From the NCBI GenBank assembly GCA_035626235.1, contig DASPOB010000075.1, positions 1 to 64,000 on the forward strand: DNA of 64,000 nt, read 5' to 3'. The notes beneath the pieces were generated by a model. That model was not told the origin of the DNA. It was given only the letters and a program-made list of their open reading frames with translations, and did no database searches. Made by a program: the position numbers and the translations under genes. Positions 46,815 to 55,928 of this stretch are shown in pieces. How positions within the stretch are numbered: position 1 is the first letter of the stretch; every line of letters begins with the position of its first letter. The DNA is from DATFYP01 sp035626235. GTDB taxonomy: Archaea > Thermoproteota > Nitrososphaeria > Nitrososphaerales > Gagatemarchaeaceae.

Positions 46815-47837
46815 ATGAGCGCGGCGCACCAATGTAGCCTCGGTGTCTCCTTCGGGCCTCAGTCAGACCTCTACTCGTTCCCCCGCGGTCACCCGATGAA
46901 CAACTCCAGGACGGAGATTTTCGCGAAGGCGATCGAACGACTAGAGCAGGAGTTGAAGAAAGGGGAGGCGCCTGGGACAGTTGCGATAGTTGACCCGACT
47001 TCAGCGGGCGAAGAGGAACTCCTGATGTTCCACACGAAAGCGTACGTCGACTTCGTCAAGGAGTCCTCCCGTGTCGGGACGGGGAGCCTGGACTACGGGG
47101 ACACGCCCTCGTTCAAGGGGGTGTTCGAGGCGTCTCTGTACCCCGTTGGCAATACCCTGAACGGCCTCAGACTGATTTTGAAAGGCCGGTTCGAGCACTT
47201 CTTCAACCCGGTGGGGGGGCTCCACCACGCCAGGAGGGACAGGGCGGGCGGCTTCTGCGTGTTCAACGACGCGGCAGTCGCAATCTGCGAGCTGTTGGAG
47301 AAGGAGCGGTTGAAGAAGGTCGCCTATGTCGACATAGACGCGCACCACGGGGACGGGGTATTCTACGCGTTCGAATCGGACCCGAGGGTGATAATAGGAG
47401 ACATACACGAGGACGGCCGATACCTCTACCCTGGGACAGGCTACGCGTCAGAGACAGGAAGCAAAGGGGCCGAAGGGACGAAGATGAACATCCCGATGCC
47501 TCCATGGTCCGGAGACAAGGACTTCTTCGAGGCATTCGACAAGTTGGAGCAGTTCATCCGAGGCTTTGAGCCCCAGTTCATACTTCTCCAGTGCGGGGCC
47601 GACTGCCTCGCAGGCGACCCGATTACTCAACTGTCATACAGCTCGGCTGTCCACGCCTACGCGACGAAGAAGCTCCACAAGCTCGCTCACGACGTCTGCG
47701 GAGGCCGAATCCTTGCCATGGGGGGAGGTGGTTACGATCCATTGAACGTGGCTGAGGCATGGTCGGCAGTCATGGGGGAGCTGTCGGGAGTCAAGATAGG
47801 GGGGCCAGACCCGGGGTCGCTCGGACCCTGGTGGTAG
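46815..47837 (+). CDS. Histone deacetylase/arginase-fold hydrolase in the hut cluster
   Basis: 340 aa of the histone-deacetylase superfamily (AcuC/acetylpolyamine amidohydrolase group). Visible: LHHARRDRAGGFCVFNDAAVA (HH pair, FNDAA), YVDIDAHHGDG (zinc Asp-x-His), a third Asp in QCGADCLAGD and the transition-state region AMGGGGYDPLNVAEAW. A zinc deacylase. It lies between hutI and hutH, while no formimidoylglutamase or formiminotransferase is visible. Since the family shares the arginase/deacetylase fold with formimidoylglutamase, it could do the last histidine-degradation step; that is speculation. Confidence 0.9.
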   Translation: MSAAHQCSLGVSFGPQSDLYSFPRGHPMNNSRTEIFAKAIERLEQELKKGEAPGTVAIVDPTSAGEEELLMFHTKAYVDFVKESSRVGTGSLDYGDTPSFKGVFEASLYPVGNTLNGLRLILKGRFEHFFNPVGGLHHARRDRAGGFCVFNDAAVAICELLEKERLKKVAYVDIDAHHGDGVFYAFESDPRVIIGDIHEDGRYLYPGTGYASETGSKGAEGTKMNIPMPPWSGDKDFFEAFDKLEQFIRGFEPQFILLQCGADCLAGDPITQLSYSSAVHAYATKKLHKLAHDVCGGRILAMGGGGYDPLNVAEAWSAVMGELSGVKIGGPDPGSLGPWW

Positions 47838-47904
47838 TGCCTCCGCCGGGCGTCCAGGCAGACGCTGCCATCGCACCGACGCGGTCCCATGAGAACTGCT
47901 AAAG

Positions 47905-47913
47905 GATTTATTA
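47905..47913 (+). promoter_or_regulatory. hutH TATA box
   Basis: GATTTATTACG centred 38 bp before ATG 47947. Confidence 0.55.
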
Positions 47914-47946
47914 CGACTGTTTCGGGCGAATTGGTTTGAGAGCCCG

Positions 47947-49488
47947 ATGAAAGGGGGTAGAGCAGTCCTGAAGATTGATGGCAAAGACCTGACCGTCGAA
48001 GATGTCGTCGGAGTCGCAAGAAACGACGTACGGATCGAATTGTCCAAGGACGCGATTGAAAGGGTGAAGGCATCGAGGGCCGTCGTCGAGAAGCTCATCG
48101 CCAAGAGAGAGAAGATCTACGGCGTCTCCACTGGCATAGGGGAGCTGTCCAACGTCATCCTCACCCCGGAACAGGTCAGAATCTTCCAGAAGTACATCGT
48201 GTACAGCCACGCCGCCGGCTGGGGCGATCCCGTCGCCATCGACGACGCGCGGGCCGCCTGGCTGACGAGGGCGAACGTGTTGGCGAGAGGCTTCTCGGGA
48301 CTGAGACCGGTAATGGTCGAGACGCTTGTCGAGATGCTGAACAAGGGAGTTACCCCGGTGATGTACCAGAAAGGCTCAGTGGGGGCAAGCGGCGACCTGT
48401 CGCCCCTCGGGCAGGGAGCGCTGGTGCTCATGGGGGAGGGCGAAGCGTTCTATCGAGGAAGCAGAATGAAAGGGAAAGAAGCGATGGACAGGGCGGGAAT
48501 AAAGACAGTCGTTCTGGAAGCGAGGGACGGACTCGCCATGATAAACGGCTCGAACCTTGTAGCGGGGATGGGGTGCCTGCAGGTCCACGACGCCGACCTT
48601 CTCGTGAAAACCTCGGAGATTGCCGCTGCGATGACGCTGGAGGCTCTGCTGCCGAACATGCTGGCATACGACGAGAGAATCCACAAGGTCAGAGGCTACG
48701 AAGGCGCCGTGAAGTCCGCCGAGAACGTCAGAAGGATCGTGCAAGGGAGCGAAGTGCTCAAGCAGAAGCCACAGAAGGTGCAGGAATCATACAGCCTGAG
48801 GAGCACCCCTCAAGTCGTGGGCGCGGCCAAGGACACGCTGGAGTTCGCGAAGAGAATGTTCGAGATCGAGATAAACGGCGTCGGGGACAACCCAATCTTC
48901 TTCCCCGACGAGGGAGGAGTCGTCCTTACGGGCGCGAACTTCCAAGGGACTCCGCTGGCCTTCGCTCTGGAGTTCCTCGGGATCGCGCTGACGACCGTCT
49001 GCGCGCTTTCAGAAAGACGGATGAACAGGCTCGTGAATCCTAACCTGAACATGGGCCTTCCCGCTTTCCTGACGAAAGGAGCAGGGATGTTCTCTGGGAT
49101 GATGCTCTCTCAGTACACCGCCGCCTCGCTCGTCTGCGAGAACAGAGTCTTGGCCACGCCCGCTGCGACTGGCTCGATTCCCACCGCCGCCGACCAGGAA
49201 GACTTTGTGAGCATGGCGACCACGACGGCAATCAAGACGAAGCAGATTCTCAAGAACACGAGCGCGATTGTTGCCATCGAGTTGATGGCGGCCGCTCAGG
49301 CTCTAGACTTCAGAAGGCCCCTGAAACCGGGCAAAGGAACCCAAGCGGCACATGAGGTCATAAGGAAACATGTGACACACCTCGAAGAGGACAGGCCCCT
49401 CTACCCTGACATCGAGAAGCTGTCGGAGGTCGTCATGTCGGGCGAGGTCTTGGCCGCCGTGGAGAAGTCGATAGGGAACCTGAAGTAG
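47947..49488 (+). CDS. hutH: Histidine ammonia-lyase
   Basis: 513 aa; first step of histidine degradation, histidine to urocanate and ammonia. The Ala-Ser-Gly triad that cyclises to the MIO group is in GSVGASGDLSPLG. YGVSTGIGEL, GDNPIFF and QDFVSM-like QEDFVSMATT with later conserved residues are present, and length matches bacterial HutH. Monocistronic with its own promoter; 109 bp after the HDAC-like gene. Confidence 0.97.
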   Translation: MKGGRAVLKIDGKDLTVEDVVGVARNDVRIELSKDAIERVKASRAVVEKLIAKREKIYGVSTGIGELSNVILTPEQVRIFQKYIVYSHAAGWGDPVAIDDARAAWLTRANVLARGFSGLRPVMVETLVEMLNKGVTPVMYQKGSVGASGDLSPLGQGALVLMGEGEAFYRGSRMKGKEAMDRAGIKTVVLEARDGLAMINGSNLVAGMGCLQVHDADLLVKTSEIAAAMTLEALLPNMLAYDERIHKVRGYEGAVKSAENVRRIVQGSEVLKQKPQKVQESYSLRSTPQVVGAAKDTLEFAKRMFEIEINGVGDNPIFFPDEGGVVLTGANFQGTPLAFALEFLGIALTTVCALSERRMNRLVNPNLNMGLPAFLTKGAGMFSGMMLSQYTAASLVCENRVLATPAATGSIPTAADQEDFVSMATTTAIKTKQILKNTSAIVAIELMAAAQALDFRRPLKPGKGTQAAHEVIRKHVTHLEEDRPLYPDIEKLSEVVMSGEVLAAVEKSIGNLK

Positions 49489-49703
49489 CTGGCTCGCAAA
49501 GAAATCCTGCCTCGGCCGCTGGAGCTGCCTCTGCTATGGCCCTCGTTGAGTCTATGTCTGATGATGCCTTCCTGCGCGAGATTCTCCCCACATTTCTCCT
49601 TAATTCAACTGCGACCTGCATGCCGCCAACGGGCTGGCACCATCTCTTCAAATTGACCGCCGCGTGGGAGTTAAATCCCGAAGGTTTGGATTGGAATTGG
49701 CCA

Positions 49704-50147
49704 TTGACTGTGGAAATCCGCCCCTTCAGGAGAGAAGACACAAGGTCGGTTCTCGAACTAGCCAACTCGTTCGCCGCATTCGACGGGACTACTAGTGAAG
49801 CAGACCTTGCGGTTATTGGCTACTTCCCTAACGGAATCTGCGTCGCCGAGAGCGAGGGCAGGGTTGTCGGATTTGCGTACGGGTGCTTCAAGGACGTTCC
49901 CGGAGAGGTCCTCGAAAGGTGGGGGGCGACCAAGGTCGGTGAGGTGGAGCTGCTTGTCGTTCACCCCCACTACAGGGACAAGGGAATAGGCAAGTCTCTG
50001 CTCGCGAGGCTATTGGATGAGTTCAAGAATGCGGGAGCCGATACGATTCTTCTGAACTGCCCAGTGGTAGCGACCGAAGCTAAGGGACTCTATGACAAAA
50101 TGGGGTTCGAGGTCAAGTCATACCAAATGAAGAAACGACTCACCTAG
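49704..50147 (+). CDS. GNAT family N-acetyltransferase
   Basis: 147 aa from TTG 49704 (or GTG 49710), 30 bp after a TATA-like AGTTAAATCC (49669-49678). Single GNAT domain: IRPFRREDTRSVLELAN at the start, GEVELLVVHPHYRDKGIGKSL (strand 4 and acetyl-CoA loop) and GLYDKMGFEV at the end. The upstream part of the frame back to 49536 looks non-coding. RimI-like; substrate unknown. Confidence 0.85.
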   Translation: MTVEIRPFRREDTRSVLELANSFAAFDGTTSEADLAVIGYFPNGICVAESEGRVVGFAYGCFKDVPGEVLERWGATKVGEVELLVVHPHYRDKGIGKSLLARLLDEFKNAGADTILLNCPVVATEAKGLYDKMGFEVKSYQMKKRLT

Positions 50148-50213
50148 GCCCCGCAGGCATTCAGCGGGCTCAAGGACGACCTGGTAGCTGGTGCGATCCC
50201 GCGCGCCTCCGGA

Positions 50214-51089
50214 CTAGGACACCCGCGAACCGACCCCAGCCCGCGGCTCTTTCCTTGTAGAGAGGACGCGGTCGCTGCGGGACCTCGCTATGATCAGGCG
50301 CCAATTATTCTTGAGCGCCTTGATCTCAGGCCGCGGCCGATACCCCCGCCTCTTCGCCTCCTCCCGTATCTCGGCCAATACGATGGATGGGACCCCCTTG
50401 CGCGGCCCCCAACGTCTGGCGAATGCGGGAATCTGTCTCCAATCCTCCCTTTCTTCCGCGTCCATACTCACGCTGTAGAAGGCGTCCCTGATTACAGCAA
50501 AACCCCTCGCGGCAAGCAGCCTCCTGTAGTCTATCGACCGTCTACGACTGGCGAATACCTCAGGGTTGATTCCGTGGCTGGCTAGTACACTCCTCACGGC
50601 GTTCCGATACGCCCGCCGATCTCTGTCTGAGCCATGCCAGACCGGCAGGTTGAAGGCGAGCACTCCCTCTGGTTCAAGCAAGTTTCGAACGCTGTTCACT
50701 AACCTCCCGGGCGAGGGAAACTGCCAGAAGGCTGAATTACAGACTACGAAGTCGAATTTTCCCATCTTGCCCACCAGCTGGTAGAGTTCGCCCACATCTC
50801 CTTCTACTATGCTGACATTCCTCGATGACTCCCGCCTCAGGTTCTGGCCTGCTATCCTCACCATCTTCGATGACCTTTCCACGCAGACGACTTGGCCCTC
50901 GACGCAGAGCCGTGACAGAAGCATCGTGCAGGCCCCCGTTCCGCTCGCCAACTCCAGAACTCGCGAGTCCCGTCTAATCCCCAGTGGCTGAACTAGCCCA
51001 TGGGCCACCCTTGAATAGTAATGCCATTTGTTTTCGAAACGGTCATAGTCTCTCGCGGACTCCTCCCAGACAGCCTCTCGAGAACGCAT
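50214..51089 (-). CDS. SAM-dependent methyltransferase
   Basis: 291 aa from ATG 51089 (an open frame continues to 51167 without family sequence). Class I Rossmann methyltransferase: LELASGTGACTMLL (motif I), VCVERSS (motif II), VEGDVGEL, FDFVVCNSAFWQF and LLEPEGVLAFNLP. UbiE/COQ5-like type 11/25 fold followed by a basic C-terminal third (KRRGYRPRPEIKALKNN) without a clear assignment. Substrate unknown. Confidence 0.82.
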   Translation of the reverse strand: MRSREAVWEESARDYDRFENKWHYYSRVAHGLVQPLGIRRDSRVLELASGTGACTMLLSRLCVEGQVVCVERSSKMVRIAGQNLRRESSRNVSIVEGDVGELYQLVGKMGKFDFVVCNSAFWQFPSPGRLVNSVRNLLEPEGVLAFNLPVWHGSDRDRRAYRNAVRSVLASHGINPEVFASRRRSIDYRRLLAARGFAVIRDAFYSVSMDAEEREDWRQIPAFARRWGPRKGVPSIVLAEIREEAKRRGYRPRPEIKALKNNWRLIIARSRSDRVLSTRKEPRAGVGSRVS

Positions 51090-51156
51090 CTGCTTCTCCC
51101 GAAAGGGTTCCGTGCATATAGCTGAACCCATACGTGTTCGTTCCTGGTCGCGCGCC

Positions 51157-51444
51157 CTACCGGGCATTGCGCTTGTATCCGGTGCTGCGTGCCCACTCTT
51201 TCATCGAAGGGCTCACCCTCGAGTCACCAGCGCGGAGACGAAGGTACATGATAATGAAGCCCGCATGCACGTGCCCCAGCCCCATGTCTGACTTCAACCA
51301 CTTCAGCATGTCTGAGTATTTCGCGACAACCTTGTCACCATCGACGAAACCTTTGCCAACTGCTAACTTCCAGAACTCGTCAAGGGACTTGCCCGTCTTG
51401 GCTTCGATGTTGATGGCGTATCCATTGAACGTGGGCCTCCCCAA
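51157..51444 (-). CDS. DUF4287 domain protein
   Basis: 95 aa. NIEAKTGKSLDEFWKLA and WLKSDMGLGHVHAGFIIMYL are the two halves of DUF4287, a small helical domain common in soil bacteria, function unknown. Start TTG 51444, 28-30 bp after the TATA-like ACGTATAACT near 51471-51480, so leaderless. Upstream, 51481-51717 shows no convincing gene. Confidence 0.75.
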   Translation of the reverse strand: MGRPTFNGYAINIEAKTGKSLDEFWKLAVGKGFVDGDKVVAKYSDMLKWLKSDMGLGHVHAGFIIMYLRLRAGDSRVSPSMKEWARSTGYKRNAR

Positions 51445-51717
51445 GTCTGGTCTGAGTCGGCGATGGTCCAGTTATACGTTGCGTAGACCGATCTTGACGA
51501 CTGGCTGCTTCCGTGTTCCTTTTTTTCTCCACCAGTTGCACCGCGGCTCCCTGCCAATCCTGCTTGAGGCGCTAGTGACCACGACGGCCGCGCCCTTCGG
51601 ACCCAATCCTGCCAGTCCCCGAAAGGCAGAGGGGCCTGAGTGCGTAACCGCGAGACCGTTGCGGCGGCCAGAATGTTGATAGTACCGCGCGAAGCCGCCA
51701 ATCAAGTGGAGATAGAC

Positions 51718-52069
51718 ATGGTGAGGATCGGCTCCGTTGTTATCGACGTCAAGGACTTACTTGATGAGGACATTCTGGAAGAAGGCGTTGGGCTACGTCG
51801 AAGGTCGCTCCCCCGAGCCGGGGGACCCGTCTCCGGCAAGCATCCTGAAGGACCCTCTGGGCAGGGGTCCCAACATGACCATAGACCGGATGGACCCCTA
51901 CCGCGGCGTCCTGCACTTCGACCTTTACGCAAAGGACTACGAGGGCGAAGTAAGGAGGCTGGTCGGCCTCGGCGCAACGGTGTACCGGCACCGCGAGCCT
52001 GACGAGGACTTCGGCGTTCTCGCAGACCCTGAAGGCAACCTGTTCTGCGTGGTCGACGCGGGACAGTAG
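51718..52069 (+). pseudogene. VOC-family gene with a frameshift
   Basis: The N-terminus MVRIGSVVIDVKDL (51718 on) is in one frame and the rest (YLMRTFWKKALGYVEGR to FGVLADPEGNLFCVVDAGQ) in another. Joined near 51758 they make one normal VOC domain of about 117 aa with the typical FWKKALGY helix and DPEGN metal motif. A single missing base would explain it. Either a recent pseudogene or a sequencing error; the downstream frame is otherwise intact. Confidence 0.7.
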
Positions 52070-52141
52070 AGAAGTCACCCCCAGCTGAGGAATCCAGACT
52101 TCATGTCTCTAATATAGAACTCGCGGGTCTGATTGAAGACA

Positions 52142-52906
52142 ATGGTCGAGGCGGGTGGCAGGCAGCTGGCCAGGTTCCTCGGCGGCCATAAGAAACTTGT
52201 CTTGTCTTACGACTGGGAAGACCAGGATTGGCTGGACCCGACAGCACCTCGGACCGGGACTCTGCCTGGCGAAGGATACACCAGCTACATGATGACGGTC
52301 TCGCCGATTGACGAGCGGAACGAATGGGACGAAGGAGATGCATTGGAGGAGTTCCACTTCTGCGGAGGCAGCGAAGTAATCGAGGGGCAGGTCCCCCCAG
52401 AAGTCGAGGACGCCTTCGAAAGCTGGTACGCCAAGCTCAGGTTGGATTCCGCCGGCGCCGGGCTGACAATCAGATTCGTGGGAAGCGCCGGCACAGAGGA
52501 TGCGGTAGACAAACTGCTGGACGCCATCGAAAGCGCCAGCCCTCATCTGCCAGTGTGGGTCGCGGAGTTAGGCGAGGGGAGGGCCGACAAGGAGAGGACA
52601 GCACATGAGACGCTGGACCTCGTAGGCACGAAAGGCAGGGCGTCGGGGGCCCACGCGGGCACTACAAGGGCGGACTCGGAGTCCAGAGGGAGGTTCAAGG
52701 ACGCACGAGTCAAAGGGTTCTCCCTGCGAATGCACCAAGGCGGAGAAGAGATGCCAATTGCTTTCGTGGACCACGGGGACCGCTGGATGCTCAGCGGGAC
52801 CGTGAAAACGCAGCCCGCCGAGTTCCCCAGCGACGAGGCGAAGTTGATCTGGCTCTTCGATGTCATGATGCACCAGGGCGTCGACCTCAGCGTCACAGAC
52901 GACTAG
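52142..52906 (+). CDS. Hypothetical acidic protein
   Basis: 254 aa from ATG 52142, 30 bp after TATA element TCTAATATAG (52108-52116). Acidic and soluble; VLSYDWEDQDWLDP, PPEVEDAFESWYAKLRLDSAG and IAFVDHGDRWMLSGTVK are its better-formed segments, with a Gly/Ala/Arg-rich polar linker around residues 150-190 between two compact parts. No family recognised. Confidence 0.65.
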   Translation: MVEAGGRQLARFLGGHKKLVLSYDWEDQDWLDPTAPRTGTLPGEGYTSYMMTVSPIDERNEWDEGDALEEFHFCGGSEVIEGQVPPEVEDAFESWYAKLRLDSAGAGLTIRFVGSAGTEDAVDKLLDAIESASPHLPVWVAELGEGRADKERTAHETLDLVGTKGRASGAHAGTTRADSESRGRFKDARVKGFSLRMHQGGEEMPIAFVDHGDRWMLSGTVKTQPAEFPSDEAKLIWLFDVMMHQGVDLSVTDD

Positions 52907-53037
52907 GTACATGCCTCCAGCCTGAGGAGTTGCAAGACGGTGAAGTAGGCGTCACGACAGCCACGAAAGTCGTCAGCGTCGCATTGAAGGTCCGCGCTTT
53001 CACATCGGTCCTTCCTCCACCCCAGTGGCTGCAACTT

Positions 53038-53057
53038 GGACTTCAGGTTCAAATCCC
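53038..53057 (+). repeat. tRNA T-arm-like repeat, left copy
   Basis: A 20-bp sequence containing AGGTTCAAATCCC matches 54897-54916 at 18 of 20 bases in the same orientation. GGTTCAAATCCC is the T-loop/T-stem consensus of tRNA 3' halves. The pair brackets the ABC transporter genes. Confidence 0.55.
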
Positions 53058-53089
53058 ATCTGCCTATCACAGACGCGCGAGGGAAGGCC

Positions 53090-53968
53090 GTGAACGTCGT
53101 CGAGGTCTCCAATCTGGGAAAGACGTACCCGGGCGGGACTGAGGCTCTGCGGGGCATCACCTTTAGTGTAGAGCAGGGCCAGGTGTTCTGTTTTCTCGGG
53201 CGAAACGGGGCAGGCAAGACGACGCTCCTGAGAATACTCGCGACCCAGTTGATGCCCAGCGCCGGCCGCGCGACAGTGTTCGGCCATGACGTCTCCCGCG
53301 AGGCTGAGAAGGTGAGGACAAGGATAGCTGTCCTCCCGCAGGAGGCCCGTCCGCAAAACCTGCTCTCGGCATTCGATCACGTCCGTCTGATGTGCCTCAT
53401 CCGCGGCATGTCAAGGAAGGAGGCCGCCAAGAAGGCGAAGCAGGCGTTGGAGGAGTTCGACCTGTGGGAGCACCGTAACAAGCTGTGCGCCGACCTCTCT
53501 GGTGGAATGAGGCAGCGGGTGATCCTGTGCATGGCTCTCGTCGCGGACCCGGAACTCCTCTTTCTCGACGAACCGACAGTCGGGCTTGACCCGATTGGGA
53601 GACGACAGGTGTGGGCCGCCATCAAGCGGCTGACTCAGGCCGGGGTCACGGTCCTCCTCACGACGCACTACATGGACGAAGCCCAGCACCTTGCCGACCG
53701 CCTCGCGATCATAGAAAAGGGTCAGGTCGCCTTCCTCGGGACCGTCGACCAGGCAAAGGAGGTGGCCGGCGTCGGGATGCGCATAATCGTCGAGTCTCCC
53801 ATGGATGGCGGGCAGAGGGAGGTGCTGCATCCTCGCTCTAACGAGGAGATACTGAAGGTCATCGAGGGCAGCATACAGGACAGGCTCAAGGTCACGTTTC
53901 AGCCGCCGAGTCTGGAAGAGGCGTTCATCAGCATTGTAGGGGGGTCGATTGACGATGAAGCTGCGTGA
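53090..53968 (+). CDS. ABC transporter ATP-binding protein
   Basis: 292 aa from GTG 53090, preceded by GAGGGAAGG; a longer frame from 53036 would start inside the T-arm-like repeat. Walker A GRNGAGKTT, Q-loop LPQE, signature LSGGMRQR, Walker B LFLDEP and switch TTHYMDEA are complete. DrrA/CcmA-type exporter ATPase. Its last 14 bp overlap the permease gene. Related to but distinct from the ATPase at 7424. Confidence 0.92.
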   Translation: MNVVEVSNLGKTYPGGTEALRGITFSVEQGQVFCFLGRNGAGKTTLLRILATQLMPSAGRATVFGHDVSREAEKVRTRIAVLPQEARPQNLLSAFDHVRLMCLIRGMSRKEAAKKAKQALEEFDLWEHRNKLCADLSGGMRQRVILCMALVADPELLFLDEPTVGLDPIGRRQVWAAIKRLTQAGVTVLLTTHYMDEAQHLADRLAIIEKGQVAFLGTVDQAKEVAGVGMRIIVESPMDGGQREVLHPRSNEEILKVIEGSIQDRLKVTFQPPSLEEAFISIVGGSIDDEAA

Positions 53969-54692
53969 GGTTCTGTACATCGGGCTCTGGGATTCACTCC
54001 CGCTACTCCGCGACCCAATGCTCCTGATACTCATCTCTACGTTCTCGTTTCTCCCTGTGTTCTTTCTGGCCCTCTTCGCCAGTGGACGCCAAGCGATTGC
54101 AGCCCTCGTCGGGGCCGTGGTCATGTCATTGGCCTTCAATGGCCTCTTTGTCGCCCAGTCAGTGTACTACAACAAGCACTGGTTCAGGTTCCAAGACATC
54201 TTGGTTGCTTCACCGATCTCTTCGCTCTCCTACGCCATGGGCCTTTCATTCAGCACATTGATTACTTCAAGCCCTGCGCTCCTGCTGTCCTTCTCTATCC
54301 TAACCGTGTATGTGCCGATCTCCCCGGTCAACTTCTTGGCCGTGCTCGCCATTGTCGCCCTCATGTGGCTCGCGATGGTGTTCGTCGGGCAGGCAATCGG
54401 ACTGTCGGTGAGAAACATGCGCTGGGCCAACTCCATCCCCCAGGTGCTGGGTCTCCTCCTCGGGTTCCTGCCGCCAGTGTACTATCCTCTGAGTCTCCTG
54501 CCCGCTTTCCTGCAGCCGGTGGCGATGCTGGTGCCCTCCACAGACGCCGCCCAACTGGCCAAGAACTACTTCGGCCTGCTTCCAGGCCCGCTATCTTCGG
54601 CCGACATCATCGTGAGCTGGGCCTACCTTCTGCTCTTCGTCATCACGATGGCCCTCATCAGCGCCCGACGCGCCCATTGGGTCGACCCATGA
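53955..54692 (+). CDS. ABC-2 type permease
   Basis: 245 aa with about six hydrophobic helices, the ABC-2 topology; FRFQDILVASPISSLSYAMGL corresponds to the coupling region and GFLPPVYYPLSLLPAFLQPVA to the conserved re-entrant stretch before the last helix. Overlaps the ATPase gene by 14 bp, so the two are translationally coupled. Exporter with unknown cargo. Confidence 0.9.
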   Translation: MKLREVLYIGLWDSLPLLRDPMLLILISTFSFLPVFFLALFASGRQAIAALVGAVVMSLAFNGLFVAQSVYYNKHWFRFQDILVASPISSLSYAMGLSFSTLITSSPALLLSFSILTVYVPISPVNFLAVLAIVALMWLAMVFVGQAIGLSVRNMRWANSIPQVLGLLLGFLPPVYYPLSLLPAFLQPVAMLVPSTDAAQLAKNYFGLLPGPLSSADIIVSWAYLLLFVITMALISARRAHWVDP

Positions 54693-54896
54693 GACCTCCT
54701 CGCTGTATTGCACGGTAGCCGGTGGCCCGGCTATGGCTCATCTGCATCGCACAGATATCCGCGCAACGTCGTTCCGCCATATCATGACCAACAAACTACG
54801 CCGTTTGCGGCGCTTGTGCACTTCATTGGTCAAGCCCCATCGAGGCCGGCGATTTGCGTCCCGATTCATGCCGTATGGATTCGGCCGCGGCGCCCT

Positions 54897-54916
54897 GAAC
54901 TTTAGGTTCAAATCCC
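54897..54916 (+). repeat. tRNA T-arm-like repeat, right copy
   Basis: Contains TTTAGGTTCAAATCCC followed by GACTGGACTCGCACC, which looks like the T-loop to acceptor end of a tRNA, but no 5' half is present upstream. Direct repeat of 53038-53057. The 54693-54896 stretch before it holds no gene. Confidence 0.55.
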
Positions 54917-54939
54917 GACTGGACTCGCACCTATGATAG

Positions 54940-55701
54940 TTGGTAAAGGAGGAAGGCGAGGCAGATTACTGGAATCGCAAATGGAGGCTCAGGGAAGCGC
55001 ACCTTCACGAGAATGTGGCTCTTGACGGCAGCGACGGCGAAGATGAGTTCGACGAGGAACTGCTGAAAATAGTTCGCGACAAGGAGGTCTTGGACATAGG
55101 GTGCGGACCGGGGGAGTTCACCCTGCGAGTTGCCCGAAGAGCTAAGCATGTTGTGGGTATAGATTCGTCCGAAACCGCACTCAGACTTGCAAAGCAGAAT
55201 CTCTCTCGGACCAGACTCGAGAACATCGCGTTCCTCAAAGGCAAGGCTGAGAGACTTCAAGTCCCAGAAGAAACCTATGACGTGGTGTTCAGTCGGCGGG
55301 GGCCTGCAAGTGACAGCAGACGCAATCTTTCGGAGGTCCGGCGGGTATTGACCGAGGGTGGGACATTCATGGAGATTTGCATAGGCGAAAGGGACAAACA
55401 GAACATCGCGGGAATCTTCGGCAGAGGTCAGATGCTAGGATTCGTCGGTCAGGTCTCCTCGGTAAAGAGAAGTTGGCTCGAAGAGGTGGGTTTCAGAGAG
55501 GCCAGGTCGAGAGACTACATGGGGACCGAGGTGTTCCGCTCCATCGATGACTTGATAGTTAGACTTCGGACAGCGCCCATCATCCCATCGTTTGATGCCC
55601 GAAAGGACGGGAATTTGCTGGAGACCGTCGAAACCCAGTGCTCCACTGACAGGGGAATCGAGACGCCTGTGCACAGGGTCATTCTGATTGGAAGAAAATG
55701 A
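54940..55701 (+). CDS. SAM-dependent methyltransferase
   Basis: 253 aa from TTG 54940. Motif I is VLDIGCGPGEFTL, followed by VVGIDSSETALRLAK (motif II), FLKGKAERLQVP and YDVVFSRRGP. Class I type 11 fold; the C-terminal ~80 residues carry no recognised motif. It begins 24 bp after the tRNA-like repeat. Substrate unknown. Confidence 0.8.
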   Translation: MVKEEGEADYWNRKWRLREAHLHENVALDGSDGEDEFDEELLKIVRDKEVLDIGCGPGEFTLRVARRAKHVVGIDSSETALRLAKQNLSRTRLENIAFLKGKAERLQVPEETYDVVFSRRGPASDSRRNLSEVRRVLTEGGTFMEICIGERDKQNIAGIFGRGQMLGFVGQVSSVKRSWLEEVGFREARSRDYMGTEVFRSIDDLIVRLRTAPIIPSFDARKDGNLLETVETQCSTDRGIETPVHRVILIGRK

Positions 55702-55766
55702 AAGGGTCTTCTGCTACAGTTAAGCGACTTCTGCTGATACCTACACGCTGAAAGGGGTGAAAGGGA

Positions 55767-55877
55767 TGCGGTCGCCGGGATTTGAACCCGGGTCTCTGGT
55801 CTCTATCGAGATTACCAGCGTGGCAGGCTTACATGCCCTACGCGAGCTTGATGTCCTGGACCAGGCTAGACGACGAC
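55767..55877 (-). tRNA. tRNA, probably Gly(GCC), with two insertions
   Basis: Acceptor GCGGTCG pairs with CGACCGC, discriminator A; T-arm CCGGG-TTCAAAT-CCCGG. Loop CTGCCAC gives anticodon GCC (55822-55824). The 5' strand CAAGC is separated from that loop by about 19 nt (bounded by AAGC repeats) and a second ~18-20 nt insert with CTGGT/ACCAG pairing follows the 3' strand, so two introns are likely. The stretch between acceptor and D-arm is about 3 nt shorter than usual, which I cannot explain. TATA box GCTTTTATCC lies 30 bp upstream (55903-55912). Confidence 0.75.
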
Positions 55878-55928
55878 CGCACGATTCACGCCGCGACCGA
55901 ACCGAGGATAAAAGCTTGTTTGGTAGAG

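Noticed and set aside
51472..51705. 77-codon minus-strand frame upstream of the DUF4287 gene
   Set aside because: A TATA box for the DUF4287 gene falls at its end and the sequence has no recognisable domain; possibly a gene fragment but not supportable.
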